Both the position numbers and the translations under genes were made by a program. 64,000 nt of DNA from Anabaena cylindrica PCC 7122 (GTDB lineage Bacteria > Cyanobacteriota > Cyanobacteriia > Cyanobacteriales > Nostocaceae). Shown one piece after another: positions 36,515 through 46,046 of this stretch (the stretch's first letter is position 1; every line of letters begins with the position of its first letter). A model generated the notes under the pieces. The model searched no databases, was not told the DNA's origin, and saw only the letters and a program-made list of their open reading frames with translations. The stretch lies in contig NC_019773.1 in assembly GCF_000317695.1 (NCBI RefSeq), positions 1-64,000 on the forward strand, given 5' to 3'.

Positions 36515-37474
36515 TTACTTCCGTTTAGGAACAATAATAGACTGTACAGCCCGTTGTTTAACTTCCTCACCCCGGCGGTCGTATCTTGACGTGAGTTCTG
36601 GTGAGGCATGACCGGCTAATTTCTGCACAGTGACGATATCAGTAGAATCTAACAACTCAGAGATAAAAGTTCTTCTAAAATCGTGTGCAGAGAAATTTTC
36701 TACACCAGCTTCTGTACCCCTTTTTTGTAAAATGAACAGCACCGCTTGGGGTGTTAATTGCCTCAAGGTTACAGCCCCGGCTTTATTGATACGACAAATT
36801 AAAGCCCCAGCTTCTGGTCCCCTAATTTCTAACCAATCTTCTACAATTGACAGCGCCCCATTTGGTAAATAAACAGTTCTATCTTTGCCACCTTTACCAT
36901 TGCGGATTTTAATACTACCAGAGTGCAAGTCACTCAAGTTTAAATTCACCGCTTCCCCCCGCCGTAAACCTGCACCCCGTAAAATCGCTATCAACGCCGC
37001 ATCTCTATAACCAATGGGTGTAGGGTCACTAAAACATACTTGCATCAGGGCATCAATTTCATCTGCACTCAGATAACGCCCTTGTAATTCCTTAGACACC
37101 TTAATATTAGCGATGTCTACCGCCCGCTCAAAGTCCCTAGCATCCATTAATTCCAAACGTAATGCTTCTCTCAAGACTCTCCTTAACGCACTCAGCATTT
37201 TATTAGCAGTGGCTGGTGCGTACCTCTCCATCAGTATAGAACGTAATGTTGCTGTATGTTTATACCTGAGTTCAGCCCAATCAAGAGTAAGGGCATCACA
37301 CTGATTGCTGGTTAATATTTGAGCGATCGCATCCAGTGCTTGCCCCATAGCCGGACGTGAACCGGGGGACAGGCTTGAAAGATAGACAGCAGCGGGGTGT
37401 TCAGTGATGGGAATAGGAGCAGTCAACACTAGGGAAGCTGCACTTATTTCATCTATATCGGTAGACTCACTCAT
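36515..37474 (-). CDS. Tyrosine recombinase (Xer/phage integrase type)
   Basis: A 319-residue site-specific recombinase. The catalytic residues are visible in order: Arg in LRRGEAVNLNLSD, His and Arg in SAHDFRRTFIS, His in LAGHASPELTSRY, and the nucleophile Tyr in SRYDRRG. The N-terminal SAM-like domain covers about residues 25-120. It could resolve plasmid dimers or catalyse integration of this segment. No adjacent attachment site was identified. Confidence 0.92.
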   Translation of the reverse strand: MSESTDIDEISAASLVLTAPIPITEHPAAVYLSSLSPGSRPAMGQALDAIAQILTSNQCDALTLDWAELRYKHTATLRSILMERYAPATANKMLSALRRVLREALRLELMDARDFERAVDIANIKVSKELQGRYLSADEIDALMQVCFSDPTPIGYRDAALIAILRGAGLRRGEAVNLNLSDLHSGSIKIRNGKGGKDRTVYLPNGALSIVEDWLEIRGPEAGALICRINKAGAVTLRQLTPQAVLFILQKRGTEAGVENFSAHDFRRTFISELLDSTDIVTVQKLAGHASPELTSRYDRRGEEVKQRAVQSIIVPKRK

Positions 37475-37856
37475 TTACTTATCCGAAGAGGCATTCTCGC
37501 AAGTTATATTCTCATAAGTAATATTGTAGTTTCCCTTAAGAAAATTTTCACGCCTTCCTGGTTTCCCTTAAGAAAATGGGGAGTTGATGAAAGGCGATAG
37601 CGTTCGCGTAGCGTCTCGTAGAGAAGCGCTGCTGCAAGCAGTTCGCTTATTTGACTATTTGAGATTTCCCTTAAGAATATGGTAGGGGTGCGAAGCAGTT
37701 CGGTTAAGATACTAGCGATTGCCTGCGGCACTGGCGTAGCCAATCGCATCGCCAATCGCTTATGTGAAAGACGCTACTTGAGTGAAGAATTGTTTAGAAC
37801 TAGCAATACTTTGTTATACAGTTGGTAGTATGCCGTATAGTTACGCAACATCAGGT
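37475..37856. other. Repeat-filled intergenic region
   Basis: This 382-bp stretch has three copies of the interspersed repeat (about 37530, 37560 and 37667), two of them followed by the GGGG-rich and GCGA-rich tail, plus palindromic blocks (CGTAGCGTCTCGTAGAGAAG). No gene is supported. The upstream part of the RHH ORF beginning at 37782 is not needed. Confidence 0.65.
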
Positions 37857-38069
37857 ATGAGCAAACCACAAATCGCTATCAGAATGCCTCCATCTCTGCT
37901 GCAAAAACTCAACAACTATGTTGAGCTAACTGGTACATCGAAAACTGATGTTGTTGTCAGTGCGATCGCTCAGTATCTTGGTTGTGCTGACAATGTACCC
38001 TTGAATCAGAGGGTGGGTGAGATGGAAAGAAGGCTCAGAGAATTAGAAACTAAGCTAAATATTATTTAA
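37857..38069 (+). CDS. Ribbon-helix-helix (CopG-like) regulator
   Basis: A 70-residue protein with a RHH N-terminus (KPQIAIRMPPSLLQKLNNYV then TSKTDVVVSAIAQYL) and a short C-terminal coiled coil (MERRLRELETKL). It is the first gene of the plus-strand run leading into the conflict operon, 11 bp before the next gene. It may therefore repress that operon. ATG at 37830 is an alternative start. Confidence 0.72.
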   Translation: MSKPQIAIRMPPSLLQKLNNYVELTGTSKTDVVVSAIAQYLGCADNVPLNQRVGEMERRLRELETKLNII

Positions 38070-38080
38070 AAGGAAAAGCA

Positions 38081-38986
38081 ATGACTAATCAGAATTTTGA
38101 ATCACCAGATTTTAATCAAGCAGAAGCTTTATTAAAAGAATTGTTTGAAGAAGTACAAAAGAAGGAAGGTTTCTTATCTGGCGGTGAAAAGTTAGGAATT
38201 AGTGCAAGTGTAATTAAAGATTTACAGGATACAAAGGTTAGTTTTGGTAATCCTGAAAATGAGCTAATTCGATTAACTGAAGATACATTTAAAGACAGAG
38301 GAATTGAATTAACAGATATAATTAAACAACAAATACAGGGTAAGTATGATTTTTATTATTTAACTTTGAATGTTAATTTACGTCCTCAGCCTGGTGTTCG
38401 TTTTTGGCGTTTAAATTGTGAGATTAAGTTTAGTGAAGAAACAACCATTATTCACAGCATTTTTCCCACTCATGAATGGCAATCTGTGATGAGTTTTGGC
38501 GTAGGAATGGATGTAGGGATTAATGGTGATTTAGCTTGGGATGTTGGAGTTGATTCTTCCATGCTAGAAGCTGTCTTAAAGTCTATTCCAGGTAGTTTAA
38601 AAGCTAATACAACAAGTAAAGATAAATTTAATGCCTTTGCTGTTATTCCTGCTTTTAAATATGAGTTAGGTCGTCCAAATATTGTAGCAACAGGAGATGG
38701 AGAAAATACGGCTTTTTGGCGCATCCAAGATCAAGAAATACAGAAAATTGGCACAGCTAAATTTGGACTTGTTTTTAAAGTTCCTCAAGGTATAAAATCT
38801 CTTGCGTTAACTGGAACAACCTGGGCAGATGTCAATATCAATTGGTTAACTGATCATATAAGTGACATTGTTTTACAACGACTTTCTGAAAAATTTTTAA
38901 AGATCTTTGGATTAGACCAGGAAGAAGCTGCTAATCAATTCTTAAAAGGAGATAGGGAACAATGGACGCTAAACTTATCTCACTAA
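38081..38986 (+). CDS. Beta-rich protein at head of CHAT conflict operon
   Basis: A 301-residue protein of no recognised family. The N-terminal 60 residues are helical; the centre is strand-rich (FYYLTLNVNLRPQPGVRFWR, SFGVGMDVGINGDLAWDVGV, FNAFAVIPAFKYELGRPNI). The C-terminus is helical. It is well expressed in appearance (AAAGGA ribosome site) and lies 55 bp before the CHAT gene. It could be a regulatory or pore-like subunit of the system, but this is speculative. Confidence 0.6.
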   Translation: MTNQNFESPDFNQAEALLKELFEEVQKKEGFLSGGEKLGISASVIKDLQDTKVSFGNPENELIRLTEDTFKDRGIELTDIIKQQIQGKYDFYYLTLNVNLRPQPGVRFWRLNCEIKFSEETTIIHSIFPTHEWQSVMSFGVGMDVGINGDLAWDVGVDSSMLEAVLKSIPGSLKANTTSKDKFNAFAVIPAFKYELGRPNIVATGDGENTAFWRIQDQEIQKIGTAKFGLVFKVPQGIKSLALTGTTWADVNINWLTDHISDIVLQRLSEKFLKIFGLDQEEAANQFLKGDREQWTLNLSH

Positions 38987-39041
38987 GTTACTTTTTTTTA
39001 GATTTTAGAGAAATTTAAAGAAATTTAAGAGGATTATATTA

Positions 39042-40754
39042 ATGTCTAAAAAGTATTTTACTTATCGAATTTGTGTCAACAATGAGCAGCGTGTTCAAAT
39101 AGAAAAATATGATACTGAATGCCAATCTTTAGGACGACCTCAAGGTAATTTTTGTTACCCTCAAAAACGAGAAGAAATCGAGCAACTTTTAGTAATTGCT
39201 CATAATAATCAACTTGATAGGCAGCAACCTCGTCAGATAGGGGAAGCATTGTTTGATAGTTTATTTGACCCTGTATTGCGCCAAGATTTTATTAACTTTT
39301 ACGTTAAAGCTGTACAGCAAGAAACACAGCTTTTGAGGATAGAATTAGATATTGATGAAGAAGAAATACCAGAGATTGCAGCCTTACCTTGGGAGTTTTT
39401 ATGTCTTCCTGAAGATGCTAATCAAGGTACAGTATGGTTAGCGACAGATCCTAATTTAGTCTTTTCCCGTCGTCGAGCTTTATGGAATCCGGCTCAACCC
39501 ATACAATTAGCAACAGGAGAAAAGTTGAGAATTGCCTTAGCTATTTCTGCACCTAAAGACCTACCTAGCGTTGAATATGCAGAGATACAGGAATATTTAG
39601 AAGCCTTAGCAAATGAACAATCTGAAGACATTGAATTATTATCCATTGTTAATCCAGCCACACCCACTGCGATTAATGAGTTATTAGAGCAAAAACCTCA
39701 TATCTTTCATTTTATTGGTCATGGTCGCTTTGAAAATGAAGCAGGGGAAAAAGTAGGACAAATTGCTTTAGTCAGAAAAGTTTTAAATAAAGCATCATGG
39801 GTTGATGCACAATTCTTTGCTGGATTGTTTGTTCATATTCCTCGTCCTGGTATTGTAATATTACAAGCCTGTGAAGGTGGAATGCAGTCAGAATCAGAAG
39901 CTTTTAGGGGTGTGGCTGCTAAAATTGTAGGTCAAAATATTCCAGTAGTATTAGCAATGCAATATGAAGTTGCTAATGCCATAGCGAGTGTATTTTCCTC
40001 TGAATTTTATAGAAGATTAGGAAAAGGTGAACCAGTTGATATTGCTGCTCAAAAGGGTCGTTATACTATTGGTTTAGAAACTCAATATAAAAACCGTGAT
40101 TTCGCTACTCCTGTTATTTTCATGAATGTACAAGATGGTTATTTATTTACTACTAAAGAAACCTCAAGTGATGATAAAAATATTTGTAACTTAATCCAAC
40201 TTAAGAAGGTACTTGACAAAGCTAAATTCTGTGGTCCACTTACTTTAGTTAAAGAAGACTTTGATAAAGCTAATTTAGTTTCTCAACTAGATGATGGGAA
40301 TTATGTATATTATCTAAGTCATCATTTGGGAGGACAACATCTTTATGTCACATCTCAGCTAAAGTCAGAAGACTTTGAGAGAAGCTATCATTCAATTATT
40401 CTTGCTTATTACGGAGCATTCTTAGGAAGAGAAACAATATTTGATATTCTCAAGCGACTTCCAGAACTTCCAGAATTGATAAAAACTCAGGATACTAAAA
40501 AAAATGATAAAAACTCACCTAATACAAGTGATAACCCTAGACTCAAATCTTTACAAAAACAAAAACAGCAATTAGAGTCTCAAATAGCAGAACTCGAAAA
40601 ACTTAGTAATAGATGTAGTCAAGATATTAAAGCAGAATCTAATGCAGCAAGAAGAAGTCAACTTAATACACAAATAGATAACTATTCGATAGAAATTGAT
40701 GAACTTTATGAGAAGCTTAAGCAAATCGAAGATAAAATTAATAAACTTTCCTAA
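39042..40754 (+). CDS. CHAT-domain caspase-like protease with C-terminal adaptor coiled coil
   Basis: A 570-residue protein. The CHAT protease domain spans about residues 85-370. Catalytic His227 lies in FHFIGHGRF, and Cys277 in GIVILQACEGG. A segment of about 100 residues follows, then a coiled coil (about 505-570) that is nearly identical to the N-terminus of the next gene. CHAT proteases act in bacterial conflict, where an activated sensor triggers cleavage of a partner or cell death. Shared adaptor domains are how such effectors dock on their STAND-like partners. A clear ribosome site (GAGGA) precedes the ATG. Confidence 0.88.
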   Translation: MSKKYFTYRICVNNEQRVQIEKYDTECQSLGRPQGNFCYPQKREEIEQLLVIAHNNQLDRQQPRQIGEALFDSLFDPVLRQDFINFYVKAVQQETQLLRIELDIDEEEIPEIAALPWEFLCLPEDANQGTVWLATDPNLVFSRRRALWNPAQPIQLATGEKLRIALAISAPKDLPSVEYAEIQEYLEALANEQSEDIELLSIVNPATPTAINELLEQKPHIFHFIGHGRFENEAGEKVGQIALVRKVLNKASWVDAQFFAGLFVHIPRPGIVILQACEGGMQSESEAFRGVAAKIVGQNIPVVLAMQYEVANAIASVFSSEFYRRLGKGEPVDIAAQKGRYTIGLETQYKNRDFATPVIFMNVQDGYLFTTKETSSDDKNICNLIQLKKVLDKAKFCGPLTLVKEDFDKANLVSQLDDGNYVYYLSHHLGGQHLYVTSQLKSEDFERSYHSIILAYYGAFLGRETIFDILKRLPELPELIKTQDTKKNDKNSPNTSDNPRLKSLQKQKQQLESQIAELEKLSNRCSQDIKAESNAARRSQLNTQIDNYSIEIDELYEKLKQIEDKINKLS

Positions 40755-40785
40755 TTCTATTAAATAATTAAATTAAGAGATAAAA

Positions 40786-41865
40786 ATGGTATCTATTGGA
40801 AGACTTAAAAATTTAGAAAATAGGAAAGAAGATATCGAGTCTCAAATAGCAGAACTCCAAAATCTTAGTAATAAGTGTACTCAAGATATTAAAGCAGAAC
40901 CTAATGCAGCCAGGAGAAGTCAACTTAATACACAAATAGATAATTATTCGACAGAAATTGATGAACTTTATGAGAAGCTTGAAAATATTGAAAAACAAAT
41001 CAATCAACTCAAGTCAGAGGAAAAAGATTTAAGCTCAAATAATCATTTAGATAATCCCAACAATCAACAACAATCAAAGATTGATGAATCTTTACGTTAT
41101 ATTGATTTCAAAAGAGCTTTAGATACTTTTGAAAAAATTCAATCTCAGTTTAATAGAGAGGGAGATGTCGCTCTATTTTTCATGGAAGAACATTTAATTA
41201 AACGAGGAGATTTGTGCTTACAAAGACTAAGGGATGATTTAACTCCAAACACTTCTACTCTTCACAGACAACATTTTCGTCACTGTCCTGTAACATATAC
41301 TTCAGGAAATTTAGAAGCAGTAATGCAAGGAATAGCTAGTTTTTTTGAAGTCAAACAAGAAGAAATTACTCCTGAAGCAGTTATTCAAAAAATAGGTAAC
41401 TCCTTACAAAATAACTCGGTTTTATTTATAGAAATTCATTGTGATATCAGTGACTCCTGTGAAATTGAGCCATTAATTCCTTGGTTTATTAATGATTTTT
41501 GGCAACCATTAAGAGCCAGAATAACTGGATTAATTGAGGATTATGACGGCATTAAAGTTATTGCCATAATTATTTCGGATGTATTGCTTAATCCGAAATT
41601 GTCAACGGAACAATTATCACTCTATTGTGATGATGATCATCATTGTTTTTCCAGAAATAAATTAATTCAAATTCCTCTAGAAAATTGGACAAAAGACGAT
41701 ATTACCAATTGGCTAATCAAGTATGGAAATCCTGGATTAAAAAGAAGCGACAGAAACACGATAGCTAATAAAATTTATGCTAGAACTCAAGGTTTACCTA
41801 CTGCTGTTTGCTATGCTTTACAACAACAATGGGGTACTTTAACCTGTTTACCTACTTCTTGTTAA
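40786..41865 (+). CDS. Adaptor plus inactive-STAND-like protein
   Basis: A 359-residue protein. Residues 1-75 are the same coiled-coil adaptor as the CHAT C-terminus (RRSQLNTQIDNYSTEIDELY). The rest (about 105-345) resembles the inactive STAND-like domain described for cyanobacterial ternary systems. It has no Walker A, but has a nucleotide-binding-like layout (VLFIEIHCDISDSCEIEPLI, IKVIAIIISDVLL) and a winged-helix-like end (RNTIANKIYARTQGLPTAVC). The family assignment is inferred from pattern and neighbours. It is likely the bridge between the CHAT protease and the MoxR-vWA pair. Confidence 0.62.
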   Translation: MVSIGRLKNLENRKEDIESQIAELQNLSNKCTQDIKAEPNAARRSQLNTQIDNYSTEIDELYEKLENIEKQINQLKSEEKDLSSNNHLDNPNNQQQSKIDESLRYIDFKRALDTFEKIQSQFNREGDVALFFMEEHLIKRGDLCLQRLRDDLTPNTSTLHRQHFRHCPVTYTSGNLEAVMQGIASFFEVKQEEITPEAVIQKIGNSLQNNSVLFIEIHCDISDSCEIEPLIPWFINDFWQPLRARITGLIEDYDGIKVIAIIISDVLLNPKLSTEQLSLYCDDDHHCFSRNKLIQIPLENWTKDDITNWLIKYGNPGLKRSDRNTIANKIYARTQGLPTAVCYALQQQWGTLTCLPTSC

Positions 41866-41885
41866 TTATTCAATCCAAAATCCAA

Positions 41886-42878
41886 ATGACTTATCAATTT
41901 GAAAACAACCCCCAAAAACGTCCTTCTGCTCCTCACCCTGATTCACCAACAAAAGCGGAACCTTATATTGCTCCTGATGATTTGATTGATGCGGTTAATT
42001 TAGCCATTTTCTTGCGTCGTCCCCTGCTATTAGAAGGAGAAGTCGGTTGTGGAAAAACTCGATTAGCGATCGCTATCGCTTATGAATTAGGATTACCCTT
42101 TTATCGTTGGGATATTCGCTCAACTACTAAAGCACAAGAAGGGTTATATGAATATGATGCCATTCTCAGACTTCATGACGTTCAAACTCAAAAGTTAGAC
42201 ACAAGCAATCAAAATCAAGTTAAAGAAAACAATCAGAGAAATCCCAGTAATCCGCAAGATTATCGCACTTTTGGAGCTATTGGTAAAGCTTTTATATCTA
42301 AAAAACCTGCGGTGGTATTAATTGACGAAATTGATAAAGCAGATATTGATTTTCCTAATGATTTATTAACTGTTTTAGATGAACCTTGGGAGTTTAAAAT
42401 TAGAGAAACAGGAGAAACAATTAAAGCTAATCCTGATTATCAACCAATTGTAATTATTACCAGTAATAAAGAAAAAGGAAATTTACCTGCTCCTTTTTTG
42501 CGTCGTTGTATCTATTATTACGTTAAATTTCCCAGTGACCCTGGTGAACTTCAAAAAATTGTTGATCTTCATTATCAATACAAGCAAAAGCAAGAGACTG
42601 AAAAAAAGCTCAATCCTTCTAATGAATTAGTACAAGCAGCAGCTAAACTTTTTTTGAAAATTAGAGAAGATAAAGGATTGTTTAAAATCCCTGGGACGAG
42701 TGAATTTTTAGACTGGATAGATGCACTTTACCGTTGTCAAAGCAAACAAAATCCTCAACCCCCTTATCCTGCTGATGAGTTAGAGGGAGGTAAACTAATT
42801 CCTTATCGAGAGTTAATTTTTAAAATTCGTCAAGATTGGCAAAAAAATACATCTTTTTCCCAATCCAGTCTAGAATGA
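41886..42878 (+). CDS. MoxR-type AAA+ ATPase
   Basis: A 330-residue AAA+ protein. Walker A is LEGEVGCGKTRLA and Walker B is VVLIDEIDKAD; a sensor-like PIVIITSNKEKGNLPAPFLR with an arginine-finger position follows. MoxR ATPases work with vWA proteins to remodel or load a partner. ATG at 41886 is preferred because MTYQFENNP starts right after the upstream gene and the longer ORF from 41808 overlaps it by 58 bp. The vWA partner is the next gene. Confidence 0.9.
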   Translation: MTYQFENNPQKRPSAPHPDSPTKAEPYIAPDDLIDAVNLAIFLRRPLLLEGEVGCGKTRLAIAIAYELGLPFYRWDIRSTTKAQEGLYEYDAILRLHDVQTQKLDTSNQNQVKENNQRNPSNPQDYRTFGAIGKAFISKKPAVVLIDEIDKADIDFPNDLLTVLDEPWEFKIRETGETIKANPDYQPIVIITSNKEKGNLPAPFLRRCIYYYVKFPSDPGELQKIVDLHYQYKQKQETEKKLNPSNELVQAAAKLFLKIREDKGLFKIPGTSEFLDWIDALYRCQSKQNPQPPYPADELEGGKLIPYRELIFKIRQDWQKNTSFSQSSLE

Positions 42879-42942
42879 AAATTTACCCACGGTAGCATCA
42901 ATAATTTTTCAGAAAACTGCTTCAAAACACGCAAAATTAACA

Positions 42943-43033
42943 TACAGCAGAGTTCAGGAGTCAGGAGTAAAACTAGCTTGTTGTCTGGCTTTAAAGTTAG
43001 ATTTTGTACCTCATGGATTTGCAATCTGCTGTA
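42943..43033. repeat. 91-bp MITE-like repeat, copy 1
   Basis: Bounded by inverted ends TACAGCAG and CTGCTGTA. The interior (TTCAGGAGTCAGGAGTAAAA and GTCTGGCTTT) matches the 91-bp copy at 52029-52119 at most positions. It lies between the MoxR and vWA genes without breaking either. Confidence 0.75.
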
Positions 43034-43086
43034 CTTACTATAGTCAATCTAAAATCCAAAATCTAAAATCCAAAATTATGTGACTC

Positions 43087-44154
43087 ATGTTTCAACCAGA
43101 ACCTTACTTAAAAACCATTTTTTATCGTTTGCGTGAAGACGGTTTTAACCTAAGTGTCAGGGAATATTTTTCTGCTTTAGATGCGATCGCTGGAGGTTGG
43201 GGAACTCAAAATAAAAAAGACTTTAAAAAACTTCTACGTTTGCTATGGTGTAAATCTGCGGAACAACAAGAGCATCTGGATCTGATATTTGATACCATTG
43301 TTGTTGAATCTGAAGAAACTGTAGAAATAATAAAAGAGAAATCTGGAAAAAGCCAAGAAGATGTAAAAAATGACAAAATTAACTCAGATTCGTCAGTAAT
43401 AGTATCTTCTACTACCTCAATTGAAACCCCTCCTATGGTAACAAGCAAACCAACAATTCAGGATTTGTCACCATTAGCTGTTACCACTCCTCAAGCAATA
43501 CAGGAATATGACAATGATGATGAGTTTAACACTCATTACCCCATTTCACGCCGTTTTATGGTTTATAGTTGGCGGTATTTACGCCGTCCTATTGCTGATG
43601 GAGTTAGGGATGTTTTAGATATTACTATGACCGTTGAAGAAGCCACCAAACAAGGGTTTTTCTTACAACCTGTCTATCGTCGGCGAGAAAAAAATCATGC
43701 TCACTTGCTGATTTTAGTAGATCAGGAAGGTTCAATGACTCCTTTCCATCATTTTAGCAAAGATTTAGTAGAAACGGCTCAATATGAAAGTTCTATAGAA
43801 AAAGTTAATGTTGCTTACTTTCATAATCTTCCAGCAGAATACATTTATCAAAATCGGTTTTTAAGTAATAAAGTTGCTTTAGAAACAGTTTTAAATCAAT
43901 GTGATAGTGAAACCAGGGTGTTAATTGTTAGTGATGGGGGTGCAGCCAGAGGATACCGACGCAGAGAAAGAATATCCGCAACTACAGAGGTAATCTGGGA
44001 AATTCAACAACATACTAATTTAATAGCATGGCTTAATCCTGTTCCCCAATTACGCTGGAATAGTACCAGTGCTAAAATTATCTCACATTTAGTACCAATG
44101 TTTCCTATGAATAACGAGGGGTTAATACAAGCGATCGCAACATTACAAAGGTAA
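43087..44154 (+). CDS. vWA-domain protein, MoxR partner
   Basis: A 355-residue protein. The N-terminal 80 residues are helical (YLKTIFYRLREDGFNLSVRE), a Ser/Thr-rich linker follows, and the vWA domain covers about residues 205-340. The metal site is a DxExS variant in LILVDQEGSMTPFHHFS, with a later Asp in VLIVSDGGAARG. vWA-MoxR pairs are central to the ternary conflict systems and to chaperone systems. It lies 7 bp before the FGE-fold gene. Confidence 0.85.
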   Translation: MFQPEPYLKTIFYRLREDGFNLSVREYFSALDAIAGGWGTQNKKDFKKLLRLLWCKSAEQQEHLDLIFDTIVVESEETVEIIKEKSGKSQEDVKNDKINSDSSVIVSSTTSIETPPMVTSKPTIQDLSPLAVTTPQAIQEYDNDDEFNTHYPISRRFMVYSWRYLRRPIADGVRDVLDITMTVEEATKQGFFLQPVYRRREKNHAHLLILVDQEGSMTPFHHFSKDLVETAQYESSIEKVNVAYFHNLPAEYIYQNRFLSNKVALETVLNQCDSETRVLIVSDGGAARGYRRRERISATTEVIWEIQQHTNLIAWLNPVPQLRWNSTSAKIISHLVPMFPMNNEGLIQAIATLQR

Positions 44155-44161
44155 AGCGATT

Positions 44162-45814
44162 ATGGAAATGGAAATAACAGATGAAATTATAGCGCAGAAT
44201 AAAGTAGAGCGATTTGTCAGTCGTTTTGAGTCTTCTTATCGTTTGTTAGCTTGTCATGCAGCTTTACCTCTAGTATTAACTCCAGAATTAGTCAACTATC
44301 TTAGAGTCCAGTTTCTCAAAAGCGAAGGAGTACCCTGGATTGCAGAAGCTGACTTATTGTTATCTGATTTGTGTCGTCCGGTGGGTTATGAACTTTATGT
44401 AATGGATGAAGCAGGGAGAGCTTATTTATTAAACCAGTTGGAACAAGATGGAAGATTTGGTGAGAAAAGAATCAGGGAAATTGCTCATTTATTATTGAAT
44501 TATGTTAATCATTTAGCTAAAACTAATCCATTTCTGGGAAAGAAAGATATACAAACGCAGAAATGGGGAGCAATGTTATATTTAGATACAGAGCAAACTG
44601 TTAGAGAAATTGCTACAGCTATTAATGAATCTATAATAAATAAGGCAGAAATCAGCCGCTTATACAAAATTACTGAAGATTTCAAACAACAGATAGATAA
44701 ATCACAAACAGCTAAACCGGATCGGTTTCAAGATTTATTAAAATATGCTCAGGTAGTTAATGACTTATTGAGGAAGCCTGAAATAGTTAAAACAGAAGCA
44801 ATTACAAGCTCGTATCAGATAGCAGGTAATAATTTAACTGTACCAGAAAGTTTAGTTAATTCTTCTATTAAAACCTTTAAAGTAGCCACCATCGAAATCA
44901 AAGAAACCCACATCGAAATCAAAGAAACCCACATCTTTGACTTTACTATAGCCACCTTAGAACGTCAGTTAGGTAAAGGTAAACAAAAAGAATGGGTCAT
45001 TAACCGTCAACAAAGCCAAGCAGAGGGCATTATTGAGGTACTAGGAGCAGGAATTGAACTCGAAATGATAAAAATTCCTACAGGAACATTCTCAATGGGA
45101 GCGCCAGACAAAGAATTAAACAGTAACAATAGTGAAAGACCGCAACACAAGGTAACAGTTCCTAGCTTCTACATGGGGCGTTATCCTATTACCCAAGCAC
45201 AGTGGAAATTGGTAGCCGAACTCCCACAAGTCAACAAACAACTAGACCCAGATCCATCTAGATTTAAAGGAACGAATCGCCCTGTTGAAAGTGTGTTTTG
45301 GTATGATGCGGTGGAGTTCTGCTCACGCCTTTCTCAATATACAGGTAGAACTTACCGCCTTCCTAGTGAAGCAGAATGGGAATATGCCTGTCGAGCCGGA
45401 ACTACCACACCGTTTCACTTTGGAGAGACGATTACAGCAGATTTAGCTAACTATGATGGTAGAAACGCCTATGGTCAAGGACCCAAAGGAGTTTATAGAG
45501 AAGAAACAACAGAAGTAGGGAGTTTTGGAGTAGCTAATAATTTTGGATTATACGATATGCACGGGAATGTAAGGGAGTGGTGTTTAGATGATTGGCATGA
45601 TAAGTATACAGATGCACCAGTAGATGGCAGTGCTTTGTTTAACGACGCTAATCTGCATAATGGGTCGAGGTACGCTGTGCTGCGGGGCGGTTCTTGGGTC
45701 AGCAATCCTGGATTCTGCCGTTCCGCGTATCGTGACTACAGCTATAGAGTCGGGCGCGACCTCTACGCCGATATTGGTTTTCGTGTTGTCTGCGTTGTTG
45801 GGAGAACTCTCTAG
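44162..45814 (+). CDS. FGE-sulfatase-fold protein with DGR-type variable C-terminus (target 1)
   Basis: A 550-residue protein. The N-terminal 240 residues (ERFVSRFESSYRLLACHAAL) form a helical region typical of vWA-MoxR-linked cyanobacterial proteins. The C-terminal domain (about 295-550) is a formylglycine-generating-enzyme/C-type-lectin fold: IPTGTFSMGAPDKELN, SFYMGRYPITQAQWKLVAEL, YRLPSEAEWEYACRAGT, NNFGLYDMHGNVREWCLDDW, then VLRGGSWV. The last 45 residues are the position of DGR variable regions, and they differ from target 2 while both flanks are the same. It would be the ligand-recognising arm of the conflict system. Confidence 0.85.
   Translation: MEMEITDEIIAQNKVERFVSRFESSYRLLACHAALPLVLTPELVNYLRVQFLKSEGVPWIAEADLLLSDLCRPVGYELYVMDEAGRAYLLNQLEQDGRFGEKRIREIAHLLLNYVNHLAKTNPFLGKKDIQTQKWGAMLYLDTEQTVREIATAINESIINKAEISRLYKITEDFKQQIDKSQTAKPDRFQDLLKYAQVVNDLLRKPEIVKTEAITSSYQIAGNNLTVPESLVNSSIKTFKVATIEIKETHIEIKETHIFDFTIATLERQLGKGKQKEWVINRQQSQAEGIIEVLGAGIELEMIKIPTGTFSMGAPDKELNSNNSERPQHKVTVPSFYMGRYPITQAQWKLVAELPQVNKQLDPDPSRFKGTNRPVESVFWYDAVEFCSRLSQYTGRTYRLPSEAEWEYACRAGTTTPFHFGETITADLANYDGRNAYGQGPKGVYREETTEVGSFGVANNFGLYDMHGNVREWCLDDWHDKYTDAPVDGSALFNDANLHNGSRYAVLRGGSWVSNPGFCRSAYRDYSYRVGRDLYADIGFRVVCVVGRTL
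45698..45781 (+). other. Putative DGR variable region, VR1
   Basis: An 84-nt core coding for the surface loop after RGGSW. Compared with VR2 (51165-51251), most differing codons change at positions 1 and 2 while the third stays C or T, as expected if both derive from AAY codons by adenine mutagenesis. A shared constant block, TGCCGTTCCGCGTATCGT, lies inside. VR2 is one codon longer. Confidence 0.65.
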
Positions 45815-45875
45815 TAGCCCTTTATACTCTTACTCTTTTGCACTTTGCACTTGTTCTTTTTTACTTTTGTTAGCG
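45782..45875 (+). other. Conserved 3' flank of VR1 (IMH-like)
   Basis: A 94-nt block covers the last codons (CGTGTTGTCTGCGTTGTTGG), the stop, and 60 bp of non-coding sequence to GTTAGCG. It is almost identical to 51164-51071 downstream of VR2. Conservation past the stop codon is not explained by protein selection and fits a mutagenic-homing landmark. Confidence 0.7.
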
Positions 45876-46046
45876 TAGCTAAAATTTTTTTCAAAAAATC
45901 GTTTATGAATGTTAGTTCATATTTTCTAATAAAATGAAAGAATCATTTATTCAAAAAACTTATGACTTAATTAATATGGTATAATAAATGGACTATCCTT
46001 GATTTCAAGTAGTTAGTAGCAGTACATAAGATCGGAGAAAATCACA

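Noticed and set aside
37504..37755. 83-codon minus-strand ORF
   Set aside because: It consists of interspersed repeats and palindromic blocks only.
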